Source: Staphylococcus argensis (GTDB taxonomy: Bacteria > Bacillota > Bacilli > Staphylococcales > Staphylococcaceae). Taken from it: DNA of 64,000 nt. Positions 57,161-64,000 of this stretch are shown piece after piece (the stretch's first letter is position 1; every line of letters starts with the position of its first letter). Made by a program: the position numbers and the translations under genes. The DNA is taken from positions 438,025 through 502,024 of the forward strand of contig NZ_PPPX01000016.1 of the NCBI RefSeq assembly GCF_002902305.1, in the 5' to 3' direction. A model generated the notes under the pieces. That model saw only the letters and a program-made list of their open reading frames with translations. It did no database searches and was not told the DNA's origin.

Positions 57161-57904
57161 ATGATATTTGTGATGGACGTGGATGGGACGATTTGTTTCA
57201 ACGGTATGTATATAGAGGAACCGTTGCGGAAAGAAATTAAGAATATTGCTACAAAGCATCAAGTAATCTTTGCTTCTGCGAGACCTATTCGTGATTTGCT
57301 TCCAGTTGTAAGAGGTTTTGAAGATCATACATTAATCGGAGGAAATGGTTCGATTATTTCACAAGATAATCAAATTTCAGTTGTGAAAAGCATTTCTGAA
57401 GACTCTTTTAACCATATTAAATCACTGATTCATAAGTACAATTTACAATATATTGTTGATGATTCCTTTGACTATGCGGCTAATGTTAGTGCTGACAATG
57501 CGATATTTAAACAACTCGATCCATCACATTTAGCTAATCGTCTTACTATAGAGGATGTTGAAAAGCCAATTAAAGTGATACTTGTCGATCTCGACGAGCA
57601 GTTGTTTGAGTTAGTTCAACAAGAATTGGAAAAATATGAGACGTTACTCTCAATTCATTACCATCATCGTGAGAATAATATCGATATCACAGCGCAAAAT
57701 ATTAATAAATACACGACATTAAGAAAGATAATTGGAGAACTGCCATACGTTGCTTATGGGAACGATGTGAATGATTATGAGCTACTCAAACACGCTGAGA
57801 AAGCTTACTTTGTTGGTGACGGTAATGAGGAGATGTCATTGACCGATGCTGAATTTTTAGATACTCATGCCCAAGCAATAATAACGTCGTTAAAGGACTA
57901 TTAG
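57161..57904 (+). CDS. HAD-superfamily (Cof-type) phosphatase
   Basis: A 247-aa hydrolase: nucleophile motif [10 protein letters not shown] (Asp6, Asp8), GGNGSII cap region, and metal-binding end motif [10 protein letters not shown] with VGDGNEEM. The family dephosphorylates sugar phosphates, flavin or pyridoxal phosphates. GAAAGAGGGG precedes the ATG. Confidence 0.87.
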   Translation: MIFVMDVDGTICFNGMYIEEPLRKEIKNIATKHQVIFASARPIRDLLPVVRGFEDHTLIGGNGSIISQDNQISVVKSISEDSFNHIKSLIHKYNLQYIVDDSFDYAANVSADNAIFKQLDPSHLANRLTIEDVEKPIKVILVDLDEQLFELVQQELEKYETLLSIHYHHRENNIDITAQNINKYTTLRKIIGELPYVAYGNDVNDYELLKHAEKAYFVGDGNEEMSLTDAEFLDTHAQAIITSLKDY

Positions 57905-58043
57905 CTTGTTAAAGCACATTTTAATAAAGAGTTCGTCACGCTTATCATTTAACTATAATTACTGCACGTTGTTCAGGACCTCGAATTGTGATTTAATACA
58001 TATGTTATCTCGAAGAAATATAGAAAGAGGAGATCGGTTAAAC

Positions 58044-58427
58044 ATGTATAGAACTATGATGCATTCAAAAATTCATCGTGCACGTGTGACAGAGTCAGAT
58101 TTGAATTATGTAGGGAGTATTACGATAGATTCTGATATTCTGGATGCGGTGGACATCTTACCCAATGAGAAAGTTGAGATTGTAAATAACAATAATGGCG
58201 AGCGCTTTGCGACTTACGTTATTGCTGGTGAGCGAGGTAGTGGTAAAATTTGCTTGAATGGTGCAGCTGCACGTCTCGTTCAAGTTGGCGATGTTGTGAT
58301 TATTATGACTTATGTGCAATTAGAAGAGTCAGAACTTAAAGATCACTCTCCAAAAGTAGCAGTGTTGAACGAAAATAACGAAATCGAAGAAATGATATTA
58401 GAAAAAGAAAATATGACGTTGAATTAA
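58044..58427 (+). CDS. panD: Aspartate 1-decarboxylase
   Basis: A 127-aa pro-enzyme making beta-alanine for pantothenate and CoA. The self-cleavage site [12 protein letters not shown] (Gly-Ser) gives the pyruvoyl group; [25 protein letters not shown] follows. The ATG at 58044 is preceded by AGAGGAG; a longer reading upstream has no similarity. It stands alone here, without panB and panC, which usually form an operon with it. Confidence 0.93.
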   Translation: MYRTMMHSKIHRARVTESDLNYVGSITIDSDILDAVDILPNEKVEIVNNNNGERFATYVIAGERGSGKICLNGAAARLVQVGDVVIIMTYVQLEESELKDHSPKVAVLNENNEIEEMILEKENMTLN

Positions 58428-58435
58428 TTGTGTAT

Positions 58436-58465
58436 CTCTCATCTGTATAGGTGGGAGCTTTTTTA
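58436..58465 (+). terminator. Terminator after panD
   Basis: CTCTCATC pairs with GGTGGGAG (wobbles), then TTTTTT. Confidence 0.7.
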
Positions 58466-58547
58466 GTTGTAAGATAGAACATTACCCTGCTTGAGTAAGT
58501 CGATAAAGTGGTATACACACAGTAGTAACGCAAAGTGAGGAATGTGT

Positions 58548-59024
58548 ATGCAAATCTTTAGGGTCAGTTCGAATCACCATCAAAGTGCGCAATTTCTTGA
58601 TAATCGACGGTTGTCGAAGCAGGTACTTGAGCTTTATCAAATTATTAGAGTGTGTCTTGCTGAAATGGACATTATTGAGGGTAACACACGCTATCTGTCT
58701 CATCCAATTGTGAAGCATGTCTATCATGATGGGGAGCCATATCTCCTAGATGCGTACTCATTGTTGCGAGCGATGGATGAGGAGCATCAACGACGAGGAG
58801 GGAAACGGTCATCGGAGTTTCGTGAAGACTTGAGCCATTTAGAACACATCATAACGCAACATCAATCTCGAGTTTCTGCCGAGTCTTTACCACCAATATT
58901 TGTTTATGGTGATGAGAAGGTCTATGGTGAAGCGGCTTACATACAGTATCAGAAATTATTGTATGAAAAGTGGGCGACAGATCGCATTCCTCCACGGTGC
59001 AATATCCATAAAACACAAATTTAA
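58548..59024 (+). CDS. Putative pyrimidine-dimer DNA glycosylase
   Basis: A 158-aa protein with MQIFRVSSNHHQSAQFLDNRRLSKQVLELYQII, HPIVKHVYHDGEPYLLDAY and HQRRGGKRSSEF. This pattern belongs to a small family annotated as pyrimidine dimer DNA glycosylase/endonuclease V, which would remove UV photoproducts. The assignment is from recollection of the family and not certain. Start at the second ATG (58548), since GTGAGGA abuts the first one. Confidence 0.55.
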   Translation: MQIFRVSSNHHQSAQFLDNRRLSKQVLELYQIIRVCLAEMDIIEGNTRYLSHPIVKHVYHDGEPYLLDAYSLLRAMDEEHQRRGGKRSSEFREDLSHLEHIITQHQSRVSAESLPPIFVYGDEKVYGEAAYIQYQKLLYEKWATDRIPPRCNIHKTQI

Positions 59025-59061
59025 GTGTGCCCGACTACTAAAAAAGTAAGGAAGTGTAGAA

Positions 59062-59544
59062 ATGAATATCATACGACGAATTGTAGAGTTATTTACTCCG
59101 CTAGCAGGGGGCAGTTTAATTGGTAAGATGACTGCTAAAGAAGCGCCGAAAGACTTCAAGAAGTTTAAGAAACCGCCTTTTTCACCGCCGAAGAAAGCCT
59201 TTCCTATTGTTTGGCCGATTCTTTATTTAATGATGGGCGTAGCGTATGTGCTTGTGAAAGTGAGAAGAGGCAAACATATGGCGGAAACAATTGCTCATTA
59301 TGTGCAACTTGGACTCAACTTCGCATGGTCATTACTGTATTTCAAAGAGAAAGCGCGTCGACTTGCACTCGTTGATAGCTTTCTACTGTTAGGTGCAGTC
59401 ATTGCGACGACGGCGATTTACTTGAAGAAACGTCCACTCGCTGGTTTCCTCATGCTGCCGTACGTGATTTGGTCCGCGTATGCGAGTTATTTAACGACAG
59501 GAAATTACGTGTTAAATAAAGATAATCCAAATTATATGAATTAA
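59062..59544 (+). CDS. tspO: TspO/MBR-family membrane protein
   Basis: A 160-aa protein with about five helices and the TspO pattern FKKPPFSPPKKAFPIVWPILYLMMGVAY. TspO proteins bind tetrapyrroles and respond to stress. AAGGAAG precedes the ATG. It lies 37 nt after the putative glycosylase gene and may share its transcript. Confidence 0.88.
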   Translation: MNIIRRIVELFTPLAGGSLIGKMTAKEAPKDFKKFKKPPFSPPKKAFPIVWPILYLMMGVAYVLVKVRRGKHMAETIAHYVQLGLNFAWSLLYFKEKARRLALVDSFLLLGAVIATTAIYLKKRPLAGFLMLPYVIWSAYASYLTTGNYVLNKDNPNYMN

Positions 59545-59672
59545 ATCTTTTCTTCTTGCTATTTTTTAAAATAACTCACTACCTCCTAAGCATTCATGGT
59601 TATCGCAAACGCAATTTCTATGCGTTAACGCAACAAATGTAACGCTGAAATGAATAAAATGTGAGTTTAAAT

Positions 59673-59697
59673 GTTTAATCTATCAACGGACGGATAT
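59673..59697 (+). promoter_or_regulatory. Sigma-B-like promoter of the csbD-type gene
   Basis: GTTTAA-N13-GGATAT: -35 exact and five of six at -10 against GTTTAA-N14-GGGTAT. It would give a leader of about 100 nt. Confidence 0.6.
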
Positions 59698-59807
59698 AAA
59701 TAAATTAAGAAGACGATGTGTCTTTTTAAAATAAGATAAACTGTGACACAATTCCATGAGCTAATTAAATTCGTGTCTCAGACAATACTCAAATGGAGGT
59801 ATTTAAC

Positions 59808-59999
59808 ATGGCTGAAGGTAAATTTGATCAAGTTAAAGGCGACGTTAAGAAAAAAGCAGGAGAAGTAGCAGACGACCAAAACTTAAAAGACAAAGGTGAC
59901 GCTGACAAAGGCGAAGGTAAAGCTAAAGAAACTGTAGAAAAAGCAAAAGATAAAGCTACAGATGCTATTGATAAAGTAAAAGATAAATTCAGTAAATAA
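59808..59999 (+). CDS. CsbD-family stress protein
   Basis: A 63-aa, very hydrophilic, lysine-rich protein with the CsbD start [20 protein letters not shown]. CsbD proteins are sigma-B-dependent in B. subtilis; a sigma-B-like promoter stands upstream here. GGAGG precedes the ATG. Function unknown, probably a disordered protectant. Confidence 0.9.
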   Translation: MAEGKFDQVKGDVKKKAGEVADDQNLKDKGDADKGEGKAKETVEKAKDKATDAIDKVKDKFSK

Positions 60000-60007
60000 G
60001 ATATATT

Positions 60008-60042
60008 AAAAGGCTTGGGTTTCTCGACTCAAGCCTTTACTT
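60008..60042 (+). terminator. Terminator after csbD-type gene
   Basis: AAAGGCTTG pairs with CAAGCCTTT; the T run is short. Confidence 0.75.
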
Positions 60043-60175
60043 ATGTTTAAATGCGCAGAAGCACGAATACTCCACAATTCCACTTGTAGCGTAGAACCAC
60101 AGATCGACGTGTATGCCTTGCTAACAAATCCGTTGCACTTCCGCAGTTTTCCACCTTTTAGCCACCGCTCCAATA

Positions 60176-60664
60176 TCATTCTTCAATTTTACCACTTTGA
60201 GCGCCAGGAGGTTCTCCGTAACGATTGGCAGAACCATTCCCTCTCCGCAGACAAACAATCAACGAATAGATAAGCAATAAATAATAAATTGCGGTCAAAA
60301 TATAAGCCAGAATATCTGTGTAATCAATAATCGGGTCGTTGCGATAGAAAAGATTATCGATAAAGTCATTAATGTCTAAAAATAAGAAAAAGATAAATAG
60401 AATGAGTGGAAAGGCTAAACTCTTATCGACATCGTGATAACGACGCGCCATTAGAGTGAGTTGAGGGGTAAAAAGCACCCACTTAAACACAGATAGCACA
60501 ATCACGCCAGTTCTAGACAAATCGCCTAGAAGCAGACTCAAGATTGCGGAAAGAAGTATGTATAGGGCAAAGTGTATCAAGGTCGGAACCCAGAAATCTT
60601 GTCGGCTTGCTCGCCCTTTATAATCAAATGCGTGACGCCAAAAACGGATATAACTTTGATGCAT
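60176..60664 (-). CDS. DUF805 membrane protein
   Basis: A 162-aa protein with the DUF805 N-terminal signature FWRHAFDYKGRASRQDFW, RRYHDVDKSLAF in the middle, and four helices. Cysteine- and glycine-containing tail (CLRRGNGSANRYG) is cytoplasmic by charge. Function unknown; common in stress- and envelope-related contexts. Confidence 0.85.
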   Translation of the reverse strand: MHQSYIRFWRHAFDYKGRASRQDFWVPTLIHFALYILLSAILSLLLGDLSRTGVIVLSVFKWVLFTPQLTLMARRYHDVDKSLAFPLILFIFFLFLDINDFIDNLFYRNDPIIDYTDILAYILTAIYYLLLIYSLIVCLRRGNGSANRYGEPPGAQSGKIEE

Positions 60665-60937
60665 GAAATAGTCGTCCTTTCTCTAGTTGCTAGCGAACCT
60701 ACGTGGTGTCCCCTTACTATGAATCTCTTTAAGCTTATACGAAACGCCACGGCATTTCAATCTTGTTTAGTGGACAATCTTGTTGCAGATGACACAACTC
60801 TTCCAGTTAAAATGACTTGCAATCTCTTCTCCGTATTTTTTATAAAATGTCCATAGCTCCCACTTCATCTAATTGACCTATGAAAATCTCCTCGAAAAAC
60901 AGGAAACACTCAACATCTATCGTCCTCAATTACACAA
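60665..60937. other. Gap before DUF805 gene
   Basis: Should hold the DUF805 promoter (minus strand). No other convincing ORF, repeat or RNA was seen. Confidence 0.4.
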
Positions 60938-60969
60938 GAAAACGCACCCCCTAAACCTAAGGGGCGCGC
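60938..60969 (-). terminator. Terminator of the MFS gene
   Basis: Minus-strand GCGCCCCT pairs with AGGGGGTGCG, followed by TTTTC. Confidence 0.75.
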
Positions 60970-60988
60970 CATCTATCATCCTATTTAC

Positions 60989-62422
60989 TTAAATCTCGCG
61001 TGCGTTCTCGTGTTCATGTGTCTGCTTCGTTCTAATTAATAATGTAAGGATAAAGCCTATCACAATCAGAATTGTTGTGAAAGCAAATGCCGCATCGACC
61101 CCTACGATCGTCGCATGTTTCAACGTGGCAGCTTGAGATTCGCCATGCGCTCCGTGATAAGATGTGCGGACAATCGCCATGATCGTAATCATAATTGCCG
61201 TTCCCATCGCACCAGCGATAATACGTAAGGAGTTAATAATCGCTGTACCATGAGAGATATTTTTAGGCTCTAAAGCATTAATACCAATCGTATTGAGTGG
61301 CATGATGATTAAGGCTACGGCAAACATGCGAACTGCGTAAATAATTACGACATACCAGTATGGTGTATCAGCAGTTAGGAAGCAGTGTAGTATCGTCATG
61401 ATGATGAGTAAGATAAATCCTGGAATTGCCAGTACTTTTAACCCATATTTATCATAAATCTTACCTGTATAAACAGACATAATCGCGTTGACTACAGCCC
61501 CTGGTAAAATGACGAGACCTGAGAGTATCGCTGACAGACCTAATCCGGTTTGGATATACATCGGAATGAGTAATGCAGGGCCTACAATTCCGATGAAGAG
61601 TAACATAGAGCCAAATGCGGATAGGGCAAATGTACGGTTAGCGAAGACACGCATGTTCAATAATGGCGTATCGAGTTTGATTTGACGTGTCACGAAGATC
61701 GCCACAATGATAATACCGATGATAAGAGAACCTATGACAATCGGTGAACCGAAACCGAGGTTGCCGGCACTACTGAAGCCGTAAAGCATCAAGCCGAAAC
61801 CTAATGTAGAGTAGACGACTGAAGTCTTATCGAGCTTGTTCGGTTTCGTCGCATTGTGACTATCAACGAAGATAATGCCGACGATAAAGGCAATAATCGC
61901 AATGATTGCCACTACGAGGAACGGTGCACGCCAGCCAAACGTATCAATCAAGAGCCCAGTAAGTGTAGGACCAATGGCTGGAGCCGCTTGAGCTACAATT
62001 CCTGTAAGCCCCATCGCAAAGCCACGTTTCTCTGATGGGAAGAGTGTGAATACAGTGAATTGCATGAGTGGCATAAGTATACCGGCACCAATCGCTTGGA
62101 TCACGCGTGCGATCATCAGTATGGTAAACGACGGTGAAAGTGCCGCGATGATGGAACCAATTAAGAACGCACTCATCGAGAAGATGTATAGGGGTCGTGT
62201 ATGATAACGATCCATTAAGAACGCAGTGAGTGGAATCATAATCCCGTTGACGAGCATAAATCCGGTGATGAGCCACTGTGCGGTCGTTTCTGTTATTTCT
62301 AAACCTGTGATAATCGCAGGTAAGGCTGTGTTTAATAACGTTTGATTGAGTAACGCGACAAAGGCACTACTCAACATCACTATGATAATAGCATTTCTCT
62401 TTCTTAGTGATATATCCTTCAT
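60989..62422 (-). CDS. DHA2-family multidrug MFS exporter, second copy
   Basis: A 477-aa 14-helix drug:H+ antiporter, a paralogue of the gene at 2031-3449: shared LNQTLLNTALPAI, TAQWLITGFMLVNGIMIPLTAFL, RVIQAIGAGILMPLMQ and IGPTLTGLLID. The ATG at 62422 follows AGAGAGGT; upstream codons are excluded because they add an unrelated hydrophobic lead. Divergent from the CynX/NimT-type gene. Confidence 0.85.
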   Translation of the reverse strand: MKDISLRKRNAIIIVMLSSAFVALLNQTLLNTALPAIITGLEITETTAQWLITGFMLVNGIMIPLTAFLMDRYHTRPLYIFSMSAFLIGSIIAALSPSFTILMIARVIQAIGAGILMPLMQFTVFTLFPSEKRGFAMGLTGIVAQAAPAIGPTLTGLLIDTFGWRAPFLVVAIIAIIAFIVGIIFVDSHNATKPNKLDKTSVVYSTLGFGLMLYGFSSAGNLGFGSPIVIGSLIIGIIIVAIFVTRQIKLDTPLLNMRVFANRTFALSAFGSMLLFIGIVGPALLIPMYIQTGLGLSAILSGLVILPGAVVNAIMSVYTGKIYDKYGLKVLAIPGFILLIIMTILHCFLTADTPYWYVVIIYAVRMFAVALIIMPLNTIGINALEPKNISHGTAIINSLRIIAGAMGTAIMITIMAIVRTSYHGAHGESQAATLKHATIVGVDAAFAFTTILIVIGFILTLLIRTKQTHEHENAREI

Positions 62423-62702
62423 ACGATTACCTCTCTTTTCTAACATCCAAATAACAAATTTTAGTGAGAGATAGTTAGCAAAGCAAATCATTCGGTTTAT
62501 GATTTTAATTTTATAAAAGTGTTTATTAACCACGCATAAAGAATGAGTCAGAGAGCAAGGTTTATCAGTCTATAATTGAAAATTTGTCTCCTGTCTACTC
62601 GCATCATTTGTGATAGAATAGACTGCATACATAAATAGAAAGAAATCGTAACGTTCATAGATTTAAATGTCTGAAATAGTAAAGAAGGGAGTGTTATGAA
62701 AG

Positions 62703-63929
62703 ATGCAAGAAGATTTGTATAGTCGTAAACTCACAGGGCGGTGGGGCATACTCTTCGCCATTATCTTTGTGGCCTCAACATTACGGTCGCCATTAACCTC
62801 TGTGGGTCCAGTGATCGAACAGATTAAATCTGCTTTAACGCTCAATAACAGTTTAGCCGGCTCGTTAACGACGATTCCGCTATTAATCTTTGCGGTGGTT
62901 TCACCTTTCGTGTCGCGCATTGCGAAACGCCTCACAGTGCCACGTACGGTACTTTGGGCGATGATCTTACTCATTGCGGCACTCTTTATCCGCGTGCTAG
63001 GTGGGACGTCACTCTTCATTATAGGAACGATATTAATGGGGGTGGCGATCGCTTTCGGTAACGTGTTGATGCCGAGTTTCGTAAAATGGATGTTTCCGCT
63101 TCAAATCGGTTTAGTGACGGGTTTATATACAGCGACGATGAACCTTACAGCTGGCCTTGGCGCAGGGTTCAGTTATCCACTATCACAAATGACCCACTTC
63201 GGTTATCGCTTTGCGCTATTATTCTGGGTCATCTTTGCGATGATTGCCGTTATCCTGTGGGTGACGAATATCAAACCTTCGCGTCGTGAAACGCAAGCGG
63301 ATGACGCGAGTACACAACAGGAACAAGAAGCGGATCGCCCTGCACCTTCATTTAATATTATGAAATCGAAGTTGGCTTGGGCGGTGGCACTTCTGATGGG
63401 GCTCCAATCTATGATCTTCTATACGATCGTGACTTGGTTGCCAACGATTCTGATTGCGCGAGGGATTTCCCCATCAACATCAGGTTACCTATTGATGCTC
63501 AATCAGTTCTGTCAGGTACCGTTAACGCTCATCTTTCCTATATTAGCTGGAAAGATTAATAACCAACGTATCTTGATTTATGTGATTAGTTTATTCTATT
63601 TAGTTGGTTTCGCGTTGTTCTTCTCTCACGTCTATACATTATTGATTATCGGTATTATTCTCGTCGGAGCAGCTACCGGTGCATGCTTTAGTATGTGTAT
63701 GGCGCTCTTCTCTTTCCGTGCGCGTACTCACGAAGGCAGTGTGACTTTATCCGGTTTCGGTCAATCTGTCGGCTACATTATCGCTGCGGTTGGACCGTTC
63801 CTCATAGGGCTATTGCACGATGTGACGCATACTTGGTTAGCTGCCATCATTGCGTTCGTCTTGATGGCTATCGGGGTGTTGCTTGCCGGTATTAAAGCTG
63901 CGTCAAACGATGTTGTAGAAGATACTTAA
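62703..63929 (+). CDS. CynX/NimT-family MFS transporter
   Basis: A 408-aa 12-helix transporter with the CynX/NimT pattern FVASTLRSPLTSVGPVIEQI and LNNSLAGSLTTIPLLIFAVVSPF. Relatives move cyanate or 2-nitroimidazole. Preceded by an extended -10, TGA-TAGAAT (about 62614-62619). A second ATG at 62696, out of frame and ending after eight codons, overlaps the start and is nearer to GGGAG, so translation may begin through a mini-ORF. Confidence 0.83.
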   Translation: MQEDLYSRKLTGRWGILFAIIFVASTLRSPLTSVGPVIEQIKSALTLNNSLAGSLTTIPLLIFAVVSPFVSRIAKRLTVPRTVLWAMILLIAALFIRVLGGTSLFIIGTILMGVAIAFGNVLMPSFVKWMFPLQIGLVTGLYTATMNLTAGLGAGFSYPLSQMTHFGYRFALLFWVIFAMIAVILWVTNIKPSRRETQADDASTQQEQEADRPAPSFNIMKSKLAWAVALLMGLQSMIFYTIVTWLPTILIARGISPSTSGYLLMLNQFCQVPLTLIFPILAGKINNQRILIYVISLFYLVGFALFFSHVYTLLIIGIILVGAATGACFSMCMALFSFRARTHEGSVTLSGFGQSVGYIIAAVGPFLIGLLHDVTHTWLAAIIAFVLMAIGVLLAGIKAASNDVVEDT

Positions 63930-63937
63930 GCGTTGTG

Positions 63938-63997
63938 AGACATGTCGTTGTTTGTGACTTTTAGTAACAGAGGTCAGACTGCGGTATGTCTTTTTTT
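63938..63997 (+). terminator. Terminator at the right edge
   Basis: AGACAT pairs with ATGTCT over a long loop, followed by seven T. Confidence 0.6.
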
Positions 63998-64000
63998 GGA

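Noticed and set aside
59621-59632. Palindrome TGCGTTAACGCA between tspO and the csbD-type gene
   Set aside because: Perfect but short; no link to a promoter element or regulator could be made.

Overview
The window is a Staphylococcus chromosome segment. The gene order metICFE / parB / mscS / ychF / rpsF-ssb-rpsR, then ahpCF, nfrA, tcyP, scdA, xpt-pbuX-guaB-guaA, is the staphylococcal core order, and the proteins match staphylococcal families closely. Several features are not those of S. aureus: two perfect NreC-type palindromes in front of hmp, a large-subunit catalase and a second FabH. These suggest a coagulase-negative species, perhaps of the carnosus/simulans group; the species call is inference.

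Layout. 1-5.5 kb: flavohaemoglobin hmp, a 14-TM drug exporter, and a BraRS/NsaRS-type two-component system without a transporter beside it. 6-16.3 kb (minus strand): a CysJ-type flavoprotein, then the methionine operon metI-metC-metF-metE plus a cyclase-family gene, led by a T-box and a near-perfect CodY box. 16.3-25 kb: parB, a LytTR/DUF3021 pair, a frameshifted mscS, DUF951, ychF, a GH25 lysozyme, rpsF-ssb-rpsR and a second FabH. 25-31.3 kb: small and membrane genes, an NDxxF lipoprotein and ahpC-ahpF under a PerR box. The same PerR box stands before an unknown 74-aa gene. 31.8-34.4 kb: an AT-rich ABC exporter operon whose first gene fuses a degenerate ABC ATPase to a LytTR domain. 34.4-45.3 kb: catalase, nfrA, tcyP, scdA behind a Fur-like box, and sigma-B-type stress genes. 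45.5-50.8 kb: guanine riboswitch, xpt, pbuX, guaB, guaA.

50.8-57 kb is AT-rich accessory DNA just after the 3' end of guaA. It holds a PemK/MazF-like toxin without an evident antitoxin, small membrane proteins, a decayed IS30-type transposase and an ArsR-controlled MFS pump broken by one amber codon. 57-64 kb returns to ordinary genes: HAD phosphatase, isolated panD, a putative DNA glycosylase, TspO, CsbD, DUF805 and two MFS transporters.

Taken together, much of the window serves oxidative, nitrosative and metal stress (hmp, scdA, ahpCF, katE, nfrA) and sulfur/methionine/purine supply (met operon, tcyP, gua operon). Several control signals can be read directly: NreC, CodY, T-box, PerR, Fur, CymR-like, sigma-B and a purine riboswitch. 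No tRNA, rRNA, CRISPR array or intact mobile element was seen.
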